DNA from: Seminavis robusta
Lineage: Eukaryota; Bacillariophyta; Bacillariophyceae; Naviculales; Naviculaceae
NCBI GenBank assembly: GCA_903772945.1
Contig: CAICTM010000145.1
Coordinates: 1-64,000 of the forward strand
Length of the DNA stretch: 64,000 nucleotides
Reading direction: 5' to 3'
Part shown: in pieces, positions 34,172 to 44,217 of the stretch
How positions within the stretch are numbered: the stretch's first letter is position 1
How the letters are laid out: each line of letters starts with the position of its first letter
The notes under the pieces: model-generated
Seen by the model: only the letters and a program-made list of their open reading frames with translations
The model's database searches: none
What the model was told of the DNA's origin: nothing
Position numbers and translations under genes: made by a program

Positions 34172-34603
34172 CTTAGGTTCTCTATACCGGTACTAGCTTG
34201 CTCCAGGTAGGAAAGGTCAAGCTCTACACAACTAAGCAGACCAACTCAGAAAGCAAGTCAGTTCAAAAGAGTGCTCATTTCTCGAAGGCAGGCAACCATT
34301 GGTTGGCCTTTCAAGGAATGCAGGACCAAACCTTGACAGGAAATGTTCAACCTCATGAAATGCATCCAGCAGTACCTACTAGCTAGAAGCCCCGGCATAG
34401 TACACTAGCTACTAGCTACTCCAGAGTAACTATAGTCTTCCATGAACTGGCTCTCCCCTGTCTTCTTTTGAGGAGCTATCTAGCTAGATAGTACATTGCT
34501 TTTGGTGGCTATCTTTTTACTTTCTTGAAACTTGAAAGGACGAGAATTCGTTCCGGAAACTGAGCGAGACCTCCATGCCATGACAGAACACAGAATATTG
34601 TCA

Positions 34604-34611
34604 TGACGTCA
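34604..34611. promoter_or_regulatory. CRE-like palindrome TGACGTCA
   Basis: A perfect TGACGTCA, with a second site GACGTCA at 34680-34686. Such bZIP sites (TGACGT) are known CO2/cAMP-responsive elements in diatom promoters. Here they lie about 430 bp past the stop of one gene and 1.1 kb before the next start, so a role is uncertain. Confidence 0.3.
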
Positions 34612-34856
34612 CAAGTTCGCAGTTACCTTTCGCCCGCTGGCCAGGAGAGCTGTGAGGAGTACCACAACTGCCTGAAAACGACGTCACCTCTACTTAACCG
34701 GACTGAACAGCTGTCTTAAGCCAACTGTCTGGTGTCTGGTGCCAGTCTTGGAAGTTCGAAGCAAGGAACACTGTTCAATCTGGATCAATTGGTCCTGGCT
34801 GTTAATTAAGACAGTGTTCCGCTTTGCTTGGCCTTCGGGTTCACCTGAACTATTTT

Positions 34857-35178
34857 GCTCTTTTGTTCATGTTACAGTACCGTACAAGTACAGTACATGT
34901 AACACTGACATTGTAAACACGCAACGATCATCAGCATTGGACATTGGCCATTGGTCACTGGTAAGCGCAAAAGGTATGAATAAGAGAGCTGGCTTGAGTA
35001 CATCACAGTACTTCATTTTTTACCTTGATTATCGCTTGGTTCTCTTTTCACTTACTCACATGTATCAACAGATTAGCACTGATGCTCTTTTGTTCATGTA
35101 TGTTTCAGTGCCGTACCGCTACGAGTCAGGACATTGTAACATTGTAACCACGCAACGGTCATTGGCATTGGCCGCTGT
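34857..35178 (+). repeat. Pair of imperfect direct repeats of about 90 bp
   Basis: 34857-34950 and 35088-35178 share ctcttttgttcatgt, gtaccgtac-like, acattgtaa and cacgcaacg blocks in the same order, followed by cattggcattggcc-like words. Confidence 0.6.
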
Positions 35179-35767
35179 TAAGTGCTCCGTACTCCGAGTA
35201 CTCGCTAGTTAGCACCGGTATGCATAATAAGTAGTAAGCACGTAAGCACACAAATATTGTCCAGTGCAGAACGAGAACACAATTTGGGATGACAGATTCT
35301 GATGTTCCCAATGGGCCCGAAGCTGCATTAATTATTATTGGTTGTACTGGTACATGTACGTGAACTTTTAGAATACTCAGAGTAGACTATGTATGTACTG
35401 TATGCTGTTTCCGAGTATCTACTCTACTCTATTCTAGCTAGTAGCTGACCGTACTTGTGCAAGTAGTGTGAGTATGTAGTATAGCCTGTACTTAACACTC
35501 TCTTGAACCTTACTCCTGGAGGCTTCTGGTTTCTTTAAAAGAGGCGTAAATAAAGCCACGAAGCACTACGACTGTACCACCGTCCGCCGTTGCTACGATA
35601 GTCTAGCTTTTTAAAATAATGGCAAGCTGGCTGGGAGCCATTTCCTAGCCAGCTGTCGAGTAGCTACCGCTAGTTAGCTAGTCTACCGCTTGCTACTTGA
35701 TAGCTTAGCCATTTCCGCACTCTTAGCTTCCAGCAATCCCTTCACAACATCCAAAAACAACAGCAGA

Positions 35768-36568
35768 ATGAGTGCTTCAATCCGTGTTGGCAGCACCAGC
35801 AGCAGCAACAATAGCACCAGTGATGCGACTGGGACCTTGCAGGAAGCTTTGTTTTGGAACAATGAAGGAGTGAAACACCTAGCAGGCGCAAGTGCCCGTG
35901 GTGGTGGTAATCAGCAGGCTATGAAATGCTTCTATCGCACCGTGCACTCAGTGATTCGTCTCTCAGAACTTACAGATGTTGGCAATGGTGATTCCGTGCC
36001 GTTTTCTCAGCAAGTCGTTTTCAAGCAAGTCCACATCGCCTCCATGCCAAAGCTTCACGATCAGTGTTTCTACACATTCAACCATGCTTTCACCATTGAG
36101 CACGTGCATACCGGTGCAATTGTGGATCACTACTCTGTTTCCTTGATTAGCACAGTGGCTCTTTTCAATCTTGCCTTGGCTTTTCACTTGACAGGAATGT
36201 TATCCAACAACAAGAGCAAGTTATTCCAAGCTCAGCATTTTTACCGCTTGTGTATGGACGTGATGGGAGGAGGAGGAGGAGGACAAGTGGAAAACTACAA
36301 TGCCATGGCTGTTGTGGGCGGTCTGGCACTGAACAATCAGGCTCAGATCGCTTGGCACATGTTTGGTGCATGCCAAACTCCACAGAACCACATCCACCAA
36401 TTGATGGATGCCTTGAAAGCAAAGAGGGATCTTCTCTTGCATGCTGCCAACAGTCAGCAGAGGATGGACCAATGTGGTGCCATTGTGTTGGACTTGGCAA
36501 TCGTTGGTGAGATCCTCTTCAACCTTGCCATTTTGAGCACCTTCTCAAAGCTCGCTGGTGCTGCCTAG
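35768..36568 (+). CDS. Unknown helical-repeat-like protein, paralogue 2
   Basis: ATG at 35768 gives 266 residues; the open frame extends upstream to 35690 but without an ATG. After a Ser/Asn-rich head it matches paralogue 1: EALFWNNEGVKHLAGAS, LISTVALFNLALAFHLTGML, LFQAQHFYRLCMDVM, ALNNQAQIAWHMFGACQTP and HIHQLMDALKAKRDLLL, and both end in KLAGAA/KVAGAA. The conserved NNxGVxHL motif at the front and the ALNNQAQIAWH motif mark the family. Divergence between the two is large at the DNA level, so the duplication is old. Function unknown; a TPR-like protein-interaction fold is inference. Confidence 0.75.
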   Translation: MSASIRVGSTSSSNNSTSDATGTLQEALFWNNEGVKHLAGASARGGGNQQAMKCFYRTVHSVIRLSELTDVGNGDSVPFSQQVVFKQVHIASMPKLHDQCFYTFNHAFTIEHVHTGAIVDHYSVSLISTVALFNLALAFHLTGMLSNNKSKLFQAQHFYRLCMDVMGGGGGGQVENYNAMAVVGGLALNNQAQIAWHMFGACQTPQNHIHQLMDALKAKRDLLLHAANSQQRMDQCGAIVLDLAIVGEILFNLAILSTFSKLAGAA

Positions 36569-37779
36569 CTCCAACTTCCATGTCGTTCATGCTTCAGTTT
36601 GATTGCCTTTCTTTGCCTTACATAGTCTAGTTGTTCAGATTGCTTTGAAGAACTCCAATAATTGCTAGTACTAGTAACTTACTTTATATATGTTTTTCTT
36701 GCCGATGATTGTGTTTGCCTTAGATTCCAAGATCAATGAAGTCAGGTACAGTACTCTGTAGGGGGGTGCAGTTGGCAGCATGACATTGGATCCCACTCTA
36801 TTCAGCCAGTGAGAGTGACAGTCGATTTGCTCGTGGACAAGTAGTCTACTCCAAGGATTCTTTTGCAGCCTATATCTACCGCAGCCGACCAACCCAATGC
36901 CAGGATGCTCCAGTCGCTGCATTCGTTGCATTTCAAGTTACGGCATCTCGTTCGGCTAGCTACCGTAACAGGTACTCTAGTAGTACGTGTAGGTCAACAT
37001 GGTCGAGTGACTCATCTGTGGCGTCTCCCGCAAAAAAGTGTCGGAGATACCGGGCGGAAAACTGTATCCCTCTCCTTATCTTAGCACATAGCGATCTTCG
37101 CTCGCTCCCGACACATGACATCACCTTCAACGCCACGGGAAAAAGCAACGGCAAAATCAAATCGAGTTTTCGTGCAAAGCTGCAGCATATGTTGCATGCC
37201 CTTGGCCTCCATTGTAGATTTGCAGTTGCTTTGACAGCCGATTTGTTCGTTCGTTGCCTTGCTACTATCTAGCTAGTATTCAGGTTGTGGAAGCGTACTT
37301 CCAGCCAGCTTCAGTTGTCTGCCCCTCTGCGGTACGGTCTCTACCAGAGATACCGTTGCCAGTTCCACGCCGCTGTATATAGTACCCAACGGTAGCCTAC
37401 CACGGTACAGCACATCAGATTAGTTTGCAGTGAGTATTGAAGGCTCCTTCTTGCATTGGGAAGGTAGTACTGAATTTCTGTACAGCTCTACGGGAGACCA
37501 GAGCTTTGAAGTTGCTGGATACCTCTCCGCAAGACTGCCGCTGCACTGACTGCAGTACCGGTAGGTACCAGTTTGCACCGGTGCTACTGGTAGCTATCTT
37601 TAGCTAGTAAGTAGACCAGAAGACACTTGCAAGTTGGATATTTACTTATGCAGGTGCTGATCAAGTCAAGTTAAAACCATTGATTCAGGTCCAGTGAAAC
37701 CAACCAAGTCAAGCCATTGGAGCAACCAAGGCCCACCATTGCAACCAGCTTTTAAAATTGTCCTTACATACATGTACAA
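36569..37779. other. Intergenic, upstream of the large ATPase gene
   Basis: No gene seen; ORFs at 36863-37272 lack features. TACCGGTA-type palindromes occur at 37557 and CACCGGTG at 37577. A ttttaaaa run at 37750 lies about 30 bp before the next start codon. Confidence 0.5.
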
Positions 37780-40700
37780 ATGCAGGCACACAGTTGCAAT
37801 GACGCAGAAGAAGAAGTGACACTTCCTCTTCGTTTAGCAGCAGAACCATATGCCAAAAAGAGTCTCTCTCCTTCCTGTGTGGCTCTCTCTGTGCACAAAG
37901 AACTCGCTATCCTGGTGGATGACTCTGGGATCCTGGGCTTGGCCTGTGAATCATTCCTCAGCAGAACTGAAATCATTCACAGAATACCCATACACGTCAA
38001 ACCATACTTTCAATCCAACTGCAAAAGCATCCTCATCTTGGTAAGAGATTCTCCCTCCAAAAACACTCTACAATGGCATGTCTTGACTGTTACACAAGAG
38101 ATACCAGTAGTACAATCTTCATCACCATGTACACTTGATATCAACTCCATCACACCAATACACAACCCTGACTGTGCAAGGTGGGTGACAACATCCATTC
38201 GAAACTACTACGCACAACAGATTCTAGAACCAAGCGTCAGGGGATTCCTCAGTGTCCTCGAAAAACAATTCTCTCAATCAAACCTGTACATATTTGAACT
38301 ACTACAAAACGCCGTCGACGATGGAGCCACTTCGGTACAGTTCCACGCCAATCAGTCCAACCAAAGTCTCACCATGACACACAATGGAAGATCCTTTACG
38401 CCACTTGATGTCCTAGGATTATCGTCGGTGGGGCTGTCAACGAAATCACGCCAAGGCAAACGAACAGTCGGCTTTATGGGAGTTGGCTTTAAAGCTTGCT
38501 ATCGGAGATATGCACACGTCTCTATTGACGATGGGACATACGCCTTTTCGTATCAAGAACCGAAGCAAAAGAACAACCAGCATGGAGGAGGAGGAGGATA
38601 CGGATGGGTCATGTTGCCAATCTGGCAAACACCAATCTACAACATCACAACCAAAGATGGACAAGAAAACGAACCAACTCGTGGATGCCAGTTTGTGCTA
38701 CAAAAACCACGAGAAGGATTTCAGGCAATACTCAAAGACTTGGCCGTATTGCCCAAGACAGCACCGCCATTGCTGGGAAGAGCAGCTCTCCTAAAACAGC
38801 AGCAGCAGCAACCGCAGAAAGGGGCTACGGACAATCATGACAACGACACATGGAACCTGGACTGGAATGGTACTGTACATCAAGTCAGACGCACCCAACT
38901 ACATCGCTACAATGAAAACGACATGTCCGAAGTCGTCACAGTAGAAATCAACAGGAGAAATGGCAACGCAGATCCACCCAAAAGAATACAGCAGTGGCTG
39001 TTCGTCAGCCATGAGTATACGCCCAGTCGAGAGGCACAGGAGTCTTATCATCGAACAACCAAGCGAAAACACACCGGGAGAGAGCAAGTTGTTGGCTTCG
39101 TTCCTCTCCTCAAACACATGACAATAGAAGGAGAGAATTGCTGGCTGCCCGCGACCGACTTTTCTGGGGTGGTTCATTCGGTCTTGCCAACAAAAATCAA
39201 GTTACCACTACCCATTCATCTACAAGGTTCCTTCTTATTAAGCATTGACCGTCAGCAAGTTCAAACTTTCAGTGAAAATGCGTGGAATTTGGATTTAATT
39301 ATCAAATTGCCAGCTGTTCTGGGCATTGTCATGCATTGGGCTGCTTACACCGGGATTTCCGATTACACCGGGATTACCAAGTTGTGGCCCATGCCTACTT
39401 CGCTTTCAAACAGCCAGAACAACCGCCAGAACAATACAGTTTTGACGACGCAACTATTGAATCAGACGATCTCGCTGGAGCCGCTGCAGCAAGTTTTGTA
39501 CAACGATCCTACGATACCGGTTGCCATGGTAGGGACCGCTGGCACTCGTGCTTCTATGGGTGACGCGGCAAGCCAAGAGGATGCGTCAAGCCAACAACGA
39601 TCTGCAAACGTTGCTGCAATTGCTGCTACTGAGTACTACGAGGGTTCCAAAAGCGTTTGGCTGCCTCCAGCGTTTCTCAAGTTGCTGAGACCTGATTTCC
39701 TCCGAGGTTGGTTAGGCAAGCGACCGGTTCGTACCGATGCCTTTGGAAAAGAGAGTGCTTACCATCCGATTTTGCGACATATCGTGGACCAACCAGATAC
39801 CACATTGATTACGAAAAGAAGAAGGCATCTCGGCGATGAGTTGCAACTCTCCAAATCTGGCGTGACCACGGCAGCAATTGCAACGCTGCTACGAATCATG
39901 GCCGCCATTGGAATAGAGTCAATCGACGAAAAAAGTCCTGACGTGGGTGCTCCTGCTGCCAATAGGGCCACAACTGCCAACCCAAAAGAAACTGCCGTTG
40001 ACAAGATCACAGACATTCCTGGGCCCAGCCTCCCAACAAACTCTAAGGCTTGGCCAATCTTCCTGAATGCCCATGGAACACTCGCGACAATTGATCAAAT
40101 TGTCATACCTGCAGAAGACGTTGCATCAGCCCCTCCTGACTTAGTGCAACTGCTGAGACCTCATTTCATCGAGAACGAGCCAAAGGAGAAGCTGTCAAAT
40201 ACCAGCAGAGGAGCCCGGTTCCAAAAGAAGCGACGACTAAACCAGTCAAAAAGGCTCGTGCAACCGTTGCATCCTCAGTTGGAACGGGCCATCTGTACCA
40301 TTGAATCCGGTGGACAGCCGGACGAGGTCGCATTGTTGGGGTTGCTTGTAGACGAAGTGTCAGTGGGGATTGCTGCCTTCTTGAAACGAGTGAGGTCGGA
40401 GAATCCCAATCAAGTTATCAGCATGGCCACTGCCGTGGGGCGCCTGCTTCGAACATACTCGACGCTGCGTGCGTTGTCGGCGGAACAAATTGCTTCTGTC
40501 TTGGAGATTGCCAAATTTGCGCTTGAGAGTAACAATCACCTTCTCCTTCCTTTCGTCCTCGTTGACATGACTGGTCGGTCGAAACTTGTTCCCTCATCGA
40601 GTGCCTACATTGGGAAGCTATTCGATGAGTCCGGACCAGGGGCTTCTCTCGAGCAATTCGCTGGAACAAGACTTGACTTCATCTCGGCGAAATACGAAAG

Positions 40701-43700
40701 CATTTGTGCCTCGAATATGCAACGAAAGTGTCTTACGAATCTCCTGATCTCGGCTGGGGTTCAGAAGGGGCTTGCGGTGACAATCTCAGCCATAATTGAT
40801 ATCGAGAAGGAAAGCAAGATACTGAACGATGAAATCCTACCCAAGCTGCTAAAGCTGCCGCAGCTTCGGAACAAGGCAACCAAATGCGACATTTTCCTGC
40901 CCTACGGGCTTGGCGTTTTGATGAATCGAAGGAAGTGCAGCCTTGTAGACTCTGAACTGGCGCCCGAATGGGAAAGAATTGCGGAGACGATGACTCCGGA
41001 TTGTGCCACTGGGTTCATTTCATTGTTGCTGGCGATACCTGTTGAGAATGCTTTGAGCGTCACAGGGAAGACGGTTCCAGCTGCATCTATGTGTTTGGCC
41101 GGGCAAGCAGCAACAACAACAACTGCGAACAGTGGCGACGCCCCCCCCTCGAAGGGAACACAAGGGAACAATAGCTCTGCCCGAATCCCTCGTGATACAG
41201 CTGTTCCAATACGTCGAAGATTGTTCTTCTTGCCTCCTGGGCAACCCGGTGCCAAGGCCGTGGACATATCAGAATCTCGGCTAGTTACGCAACTGAAGAC
41301 TTTGAAATGGCTACCATGCTCTTTGCCATCGGACCCTGAAGGGGGCCTTGTATTGCTGCGGCCGGAGGAAGCATTGCTAGAAGCTGACAGTTCTAAGCCG
41401 GACATGCCAGTTGTGCAGCTCGAACCGTCCCTCAAGAACAAACTCCATACAAGTACTCTGGTGCAGGCCTTGACGTTCGGAAAGATTGCACCTCCACCTC
41501 CAGTTTCGGAACTGCGCACATCTGCATTAGAAGCGGGGGTTTTGTTGTCTTCATCCAGTATCGACAGAGAACGGGTTATGTCTCTCGCAACGAAGATGAT
41601 ATCTCTTTGGTCATCAATCGCGCGTGCACACCTACGGGATGGTTTAAGCTCTTCTGACCTGAGTACGCTGCGTTCACTGTGCCAAACTTTGTATTGCATT
41701 CCTGTACGTCGAGTCATTGACGGCTCACATGAAGGCAACTGGATTGTCCAATGGAACCGTTGTGTTCGAGTGCCGGACTCACCAAAGGCTCACGCCAGTC
41801 GAAACGACGAAGTCAAGTACTTGACTCTCACCTCTCTGGTTGACTCTGACTTCATGTGCGACTTTAATCATTCCCGCCACAACCCTTTTTTCTCGCTACC
41901 CGACGTATCACTCACACTCCAGAAGATTGCGAGAGTTCCCGAAGCGCAAGATGTTCAGACGCAGCATCTAGTACAGGCCTGCGGGGCATTCATACGTTAT
42001 TGTTTTGCTGCAGAGCCGGTGATTCCAAATCGATATTCTTTGTTGAGAGCTTCATTCTCGTTTGCTATGAAGTGGTGCGTTGGATCGCCGAGAGAGCTGC
42101 CAAAAGATAAGAACGGCGGGATCAAAGTTTGGGTTCGTAGCGGACCAGGTACAGGATCTAAAGCACTTCCCAGGCGTTGGGTATTACTGTCGGGAGGACC
42201 TGTTCAGCCGGTTATCGATGACAACAGAATAAAGAGTGCTCTACTTGCGCCGGAGATGAAAGTCCAGCTATTAGGAGTCCTCGATCATGTCGAAAACGAA
42301 AGGGATTGCCCCAATGCGAGTTTGCTCGCAGAAATTGACAAACAGATCATCGAACACTTTGGTATCTGGAGATTGTCTGACAAGAGATTCACAGCGAAGA
42401 CTCGAGCCAAAGGACCCGGTCGAGTTGTCGCAAATGCTTCATCTCGGCTCCAACTCGTGTGCGCGCTGCTCAAGTCGCTAGTGATGGAGCACAGCTCCGG
42501 CGGAGCCGCATCCCAGGAAGACAGAATGAACGATGGCAACAGCTTCTTGAGTTCAACGTATGAGCCACCCTTGATGATAAGGCACGAGTCACTGTCGCGA
42601 GAATTTCAAGGGCCAGGAATGCAGTCGCCGTCCTCGACTCCACTGTACGCTGTCTTTGGCCGAGCACCAAAGATCACTAAATCGAGGTGTATTCTTGTTT
42701 GTGGAGATGCAGATGATTACCTGTTAGAACTGGAGGATTTGATAGCACAGCATGTAGGGGCTCGCGCAGGAAGCGCTTTCGTCCAATCAAAGCCATGGAG
42801 GGCAGCTGCGCGCCTTCTTTCACACCTGGAAAACGACAAAACGTTCACGAAATTTGTCAAGCGATACTTTGAAGATTTTGAGGTTACGCAGGCCTGGAGA
42901 AGGCTTACAAAGAGAAGAACCGCCCTTGAGAAACTCCACCTGGTTGAGACAACGAATGATTTAAAGGTTCTTCGAGATGCTCTTATTCTTGCTGAAGAGG
43001 TATGCGACAACGATCCTGACGGGGGAGACTTAATACTAGGTAGTGCGAGGGACAAGTTGCAACGGCTTGAAGAGGAACACGAATCAAAGCAACTGAAGGA
43101 GCAGGAGAGGGCTCTTAAAGAGCTGAAGGAAGCTGAATCACGAGGGGACACCAACAAGTTGCGGATATCACTCTTGTTGGCAGAGAAGATCTTTCAAGCT
43201 GATCCTGAGCAAGGCGATTGTGTTCTTGGGAGCGCAAGGGAACGTCTTCGTTGTATGGAAAAAGAGGCGAACACAGATGCGAGAGAATCCAGTGCTACCG
43301 TTCCTTTCGTTGGAGCTGCAGTTGGCTCGGTAGAAGCCGAAAAGGGACCGGACTCGGGGCGAGGCCGAGGTCGAGGCAGAACGCTGCCTGCATGGATGAC
43401 TGCGGGCAACGGACCGCTTCCTGCTGCTGAAATGACAGCGAACGTTGCTGTTGGCACAGGTCATGGTGACAAAGAAAAGCAGCCTTTGGCATCCTCCGAC
43501 GTGCCAGGAGCCGTTTCTGACGAGGGTCCAGCAGTTGACAATCGGCAACCGTCTCAGACGAAGCGAGTCCCATCGAATACATGCGATGATCCGTTTGTTG
43601 GTTCAGCGATGGTGAACGCTGGCAATGAGATGGGCCGAGGAAGAGGCAGAAGCAGAACCATGCCGGCGTGGATGACTTCTTCAGGAGGTCCACAGGCAGC

Positions 43701-44217
43701 CATTGTGGAATCGAAGGACAGCGAAGAGGCAACAGCGCAAGCACAAGAATGCTTGCTGGAAAGCGCACCCAACCATCCTGCACAAGCCGAAGCAAAGAGC
43801 ATTCTGTCTACGATTCTGGAGCAGAATTCAGGCGGAGCGTTCAATACAGGTAGCGACCGGACACAAAAATGCGATATTTCATTCAACAATGCAGCAGCTG
43901 CTCACCCCCCTTCGGAGACAATGGCAGCATCGGGCAGGGGGCGTGGAGTTTCAAGGACTCTACCAGCCTGGATGACCTCCCAGGACGTAGGCCAGAAACG
44001 GAGCAGGTCACCGAATAACGAGGCGAATGACGATATTCCTTGCAAGAGATACCGCGAAATTGAAACGCCGCAGCAAAGTTTTGAGTACACCATCAAGCTC
44101 GTAATCGACCCAAAACAGGAGCAAGATTTCGTAAAGTGGCTCGAGCCAACGCTTGATACCGAGGCACAGGCTCGAGGCGGGTCAGCCACTGTGAATAGAT
44201 CCCAGTTTGAGGATTGA
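37780..44217 (+). CDS. Giant GHKL-ATPase protein, sacsin/NO VEIN-like
   Basis: A single exon of 2145 codons from ATG 37780. A Bergerat-fold (HSP90/GHKL) ATPase lies near residues 150-250: the N-box IFELLQNAVDDGATSVQF with its Asn and acidic cluster (about 171-186) and the G2 box VGFMGVGFKACYR (about 229-241); this pair is typical of sacsin and of the plant NO VEIN family. The long middle is unassigned. Residues about 1718-1835 hold two copies of a unit with DGGDLILGSARDKLQRLEEE / EQGDCVLGSARERLRCMEKE, joined by a charged coiled coil. Then come three GRGRGxxRTxPAWMT motifs at about 1860, 1951 and 2050. Chaperone-like or scaffold role is inference. Absence of introns in 6.4 kb is notable given intron-bearing neighbours. 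Confidence 0.84.
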   Translation: MQAHSCNDAEEEVTLPLRLAAEPYAKKSLSPSCVALSVHKELAILVDDSGILGLACESFLSRTEIIHRIPIHVKPYFQSNCKSILILVRDSPSKNTLQWHVLTVTQEIPVVQSSSPCTLDINSITPIHNPDCARWVTTSIRNYYAQQILEPSVRGFLSVLEKQFSQSNLYIFELLQNAVDDGATSVQFHANQSNQSLTMTHNGRSFTPLDVLGLSSVGLSTKSRQGKRTVGFMGVGFKACYRRYAHVSIDDGTYAFSYQEPKQKNNQHGGGGGYGWVMLPIWQTPIYNITTKDGQENEPTRGCQFVLQKPREGFQAILKDLAVLPKTAPPLLGRAALLKQQQQQPQKGATDNHDNDTWNLDWNGTVHQVRRTQLHRYNENDMSEVVTVEINRRNGNADPPKRIQQWLFVSHEYTPSREAQESYHRTTKRKHTGREQVVGFVPLLKHMTIEGENCWLPATDFSGVVHSVLPTKIKLPLPIHLQGSFLLSIDRQQVQTFSENAWNLDLIIKLPAVLGIVMHWAAYTGISDYTGITKLWPMPTSLSNSQNNRQNNTVLTTQLLNQTISLEPLQQVLYNDPTIPVAMVGTAGTRASMGDAASQEDASSQQRSANVAAIAATEYYEGSKSVWLPPAFLKLLRPDFLRGWLGKRPVRTDAFGKESAYHPILRHIVDQPDTTLITKRRRHLGDELQLSKSGVTTAAIATLLRIMAAIGIESIDEKSPDVGAPAANRATTANPKETAVDKITDIPGPSLPTNSKAWPIFLNAHGTLATIDQIVIPAEDVASAPPDLVQLLRPHFIENEPKEKLSNTSRGARFQKKRRLNQSKRLVQPLHPQLERAICTIESGGQPDEVALLGLLVDEVSVGIAAFLKRVRSENPNQVISMATAVGRLLRTYSTLRALSAEQIASVLEIAKFALESNNHLLLPFVLVDMTGRSKLVPSSSAYIGKLFDESGPGASLEQFAGTRLDFISAKYESICASNMQRKCLTNLLISAGVQKGLAVTISAIIDIEKESKILNDEILPKLLKLPQLRNKATKCDIFLPYGLGVLMNRRKCSLVDSELAPEWERIAETMTPDCATGFISLLLAIPVENALSVTGKTVPAASMCLAGQAATTTTANSGDAPPSKGTQGNNSSARIPRDTAVPIRRRLFFLPPGQPGAKAVDISESRLVTQLKTLKWLPCSLPSDPEGGLVLLRPEEALLEADSSKPDMPVVQLEPSLKNKLHTSTLVQALTFGKIAPPPPVSELRTSALEAGVLLSSSSIDRERVMSLATKMISLWSSIARAHLRDGLSSSDLSTLRSLCQTLYCIPVRRVIDGSHEGNWIVQWNRCVRVPDSPKAHASRNDEVKYLTLTSLVDSDFMCDFNHSRHNPFFSLPDVSLTLQKIARVPEAQDVQTQHLVQACGAFIRYCFAAEPVIPNRYSLLRASFSFAMKWCVGSPRELPKDKNGGIKVWVRSGPGTGSKALPRRWVLLSGGPVQPVIDDNRIKSALLAPEMKVQLLGVLDHVENERDCPNASLLAEIDKQIIEHFGIWRLSDKRFTAKTRAKGPGRVVANASSRLQLVCALLKSLVMEHSSGGAASQEDRMNDGNSFLSSTYEPPLMIRHESLSREFQGPGMQSPSSTPLYAVFGRAPKITKSRCILVCGDADDYLLELEDLIAQHVGARAGSAFVQSKPWRAAARLLSHLENDKTFTKFVKRYFEDFEVTQAWRRLTKRRTALEKLHLVETTNDLKVLRDALILAEEVCDNDPDGGDLILGSARDKLQRLEEEHESKQLKEQERALKELKEAESRGDTNKLRISLLLAEKIFQADPEQGDCVLGSARERLRCMEKEANTDARESSATVPFVGAAVGSVEAEKGPDSGRGRGRGRTLPAWMTAGNGPLPAAEMTANVAVGTGHGDKEKQPLASSDVPGAVSDEGPAVDNRQPSQTKRVPSNTCDDPFVGSAMVNAGNEMGRGRGRSRTMPAWMTSSGGPQAAIVESKDSEEATAQAQECLLESAPNHPAQAEAKSILSTILEQNSGGAFNTGSDRTQKCDISFNNAAAAHPPSETMAASGRGRGVSRTLPAWMTSQDVGQKRSRSPNNEANDDIPCKRYREIETPQQSFEYTIKLVIDPKQEQDFVKWLEPTLDTEAQARGGSATVNRSQFED

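Larger units (their letters stand above)
34172..35767. other. Intergenic between the two paralogues
   Basis: No gene called. An ORF of 157 codons at 34739-35212 contains two similar protein stretches, but this follows from a DNA direct repeat (34857-34950 and 35088-35178) and its composition is not gene-like. Two CRE-like sites lie at 34604-34611 and 34680-34686. Confidence 0.5.

Noticed and set aside
34739-35212. 157-codon ORF with internal protein repeat
   Set aside because: The repeat is a DNA-level direct repeat and the start codon is not an ATG; no gene-like composition.
40902-41738. 278-codon minus-strand ORF
   Set aside because: Lies fully inside the 2145-residue GHKL-ATPase frame on the other strand and has no domain of its own.
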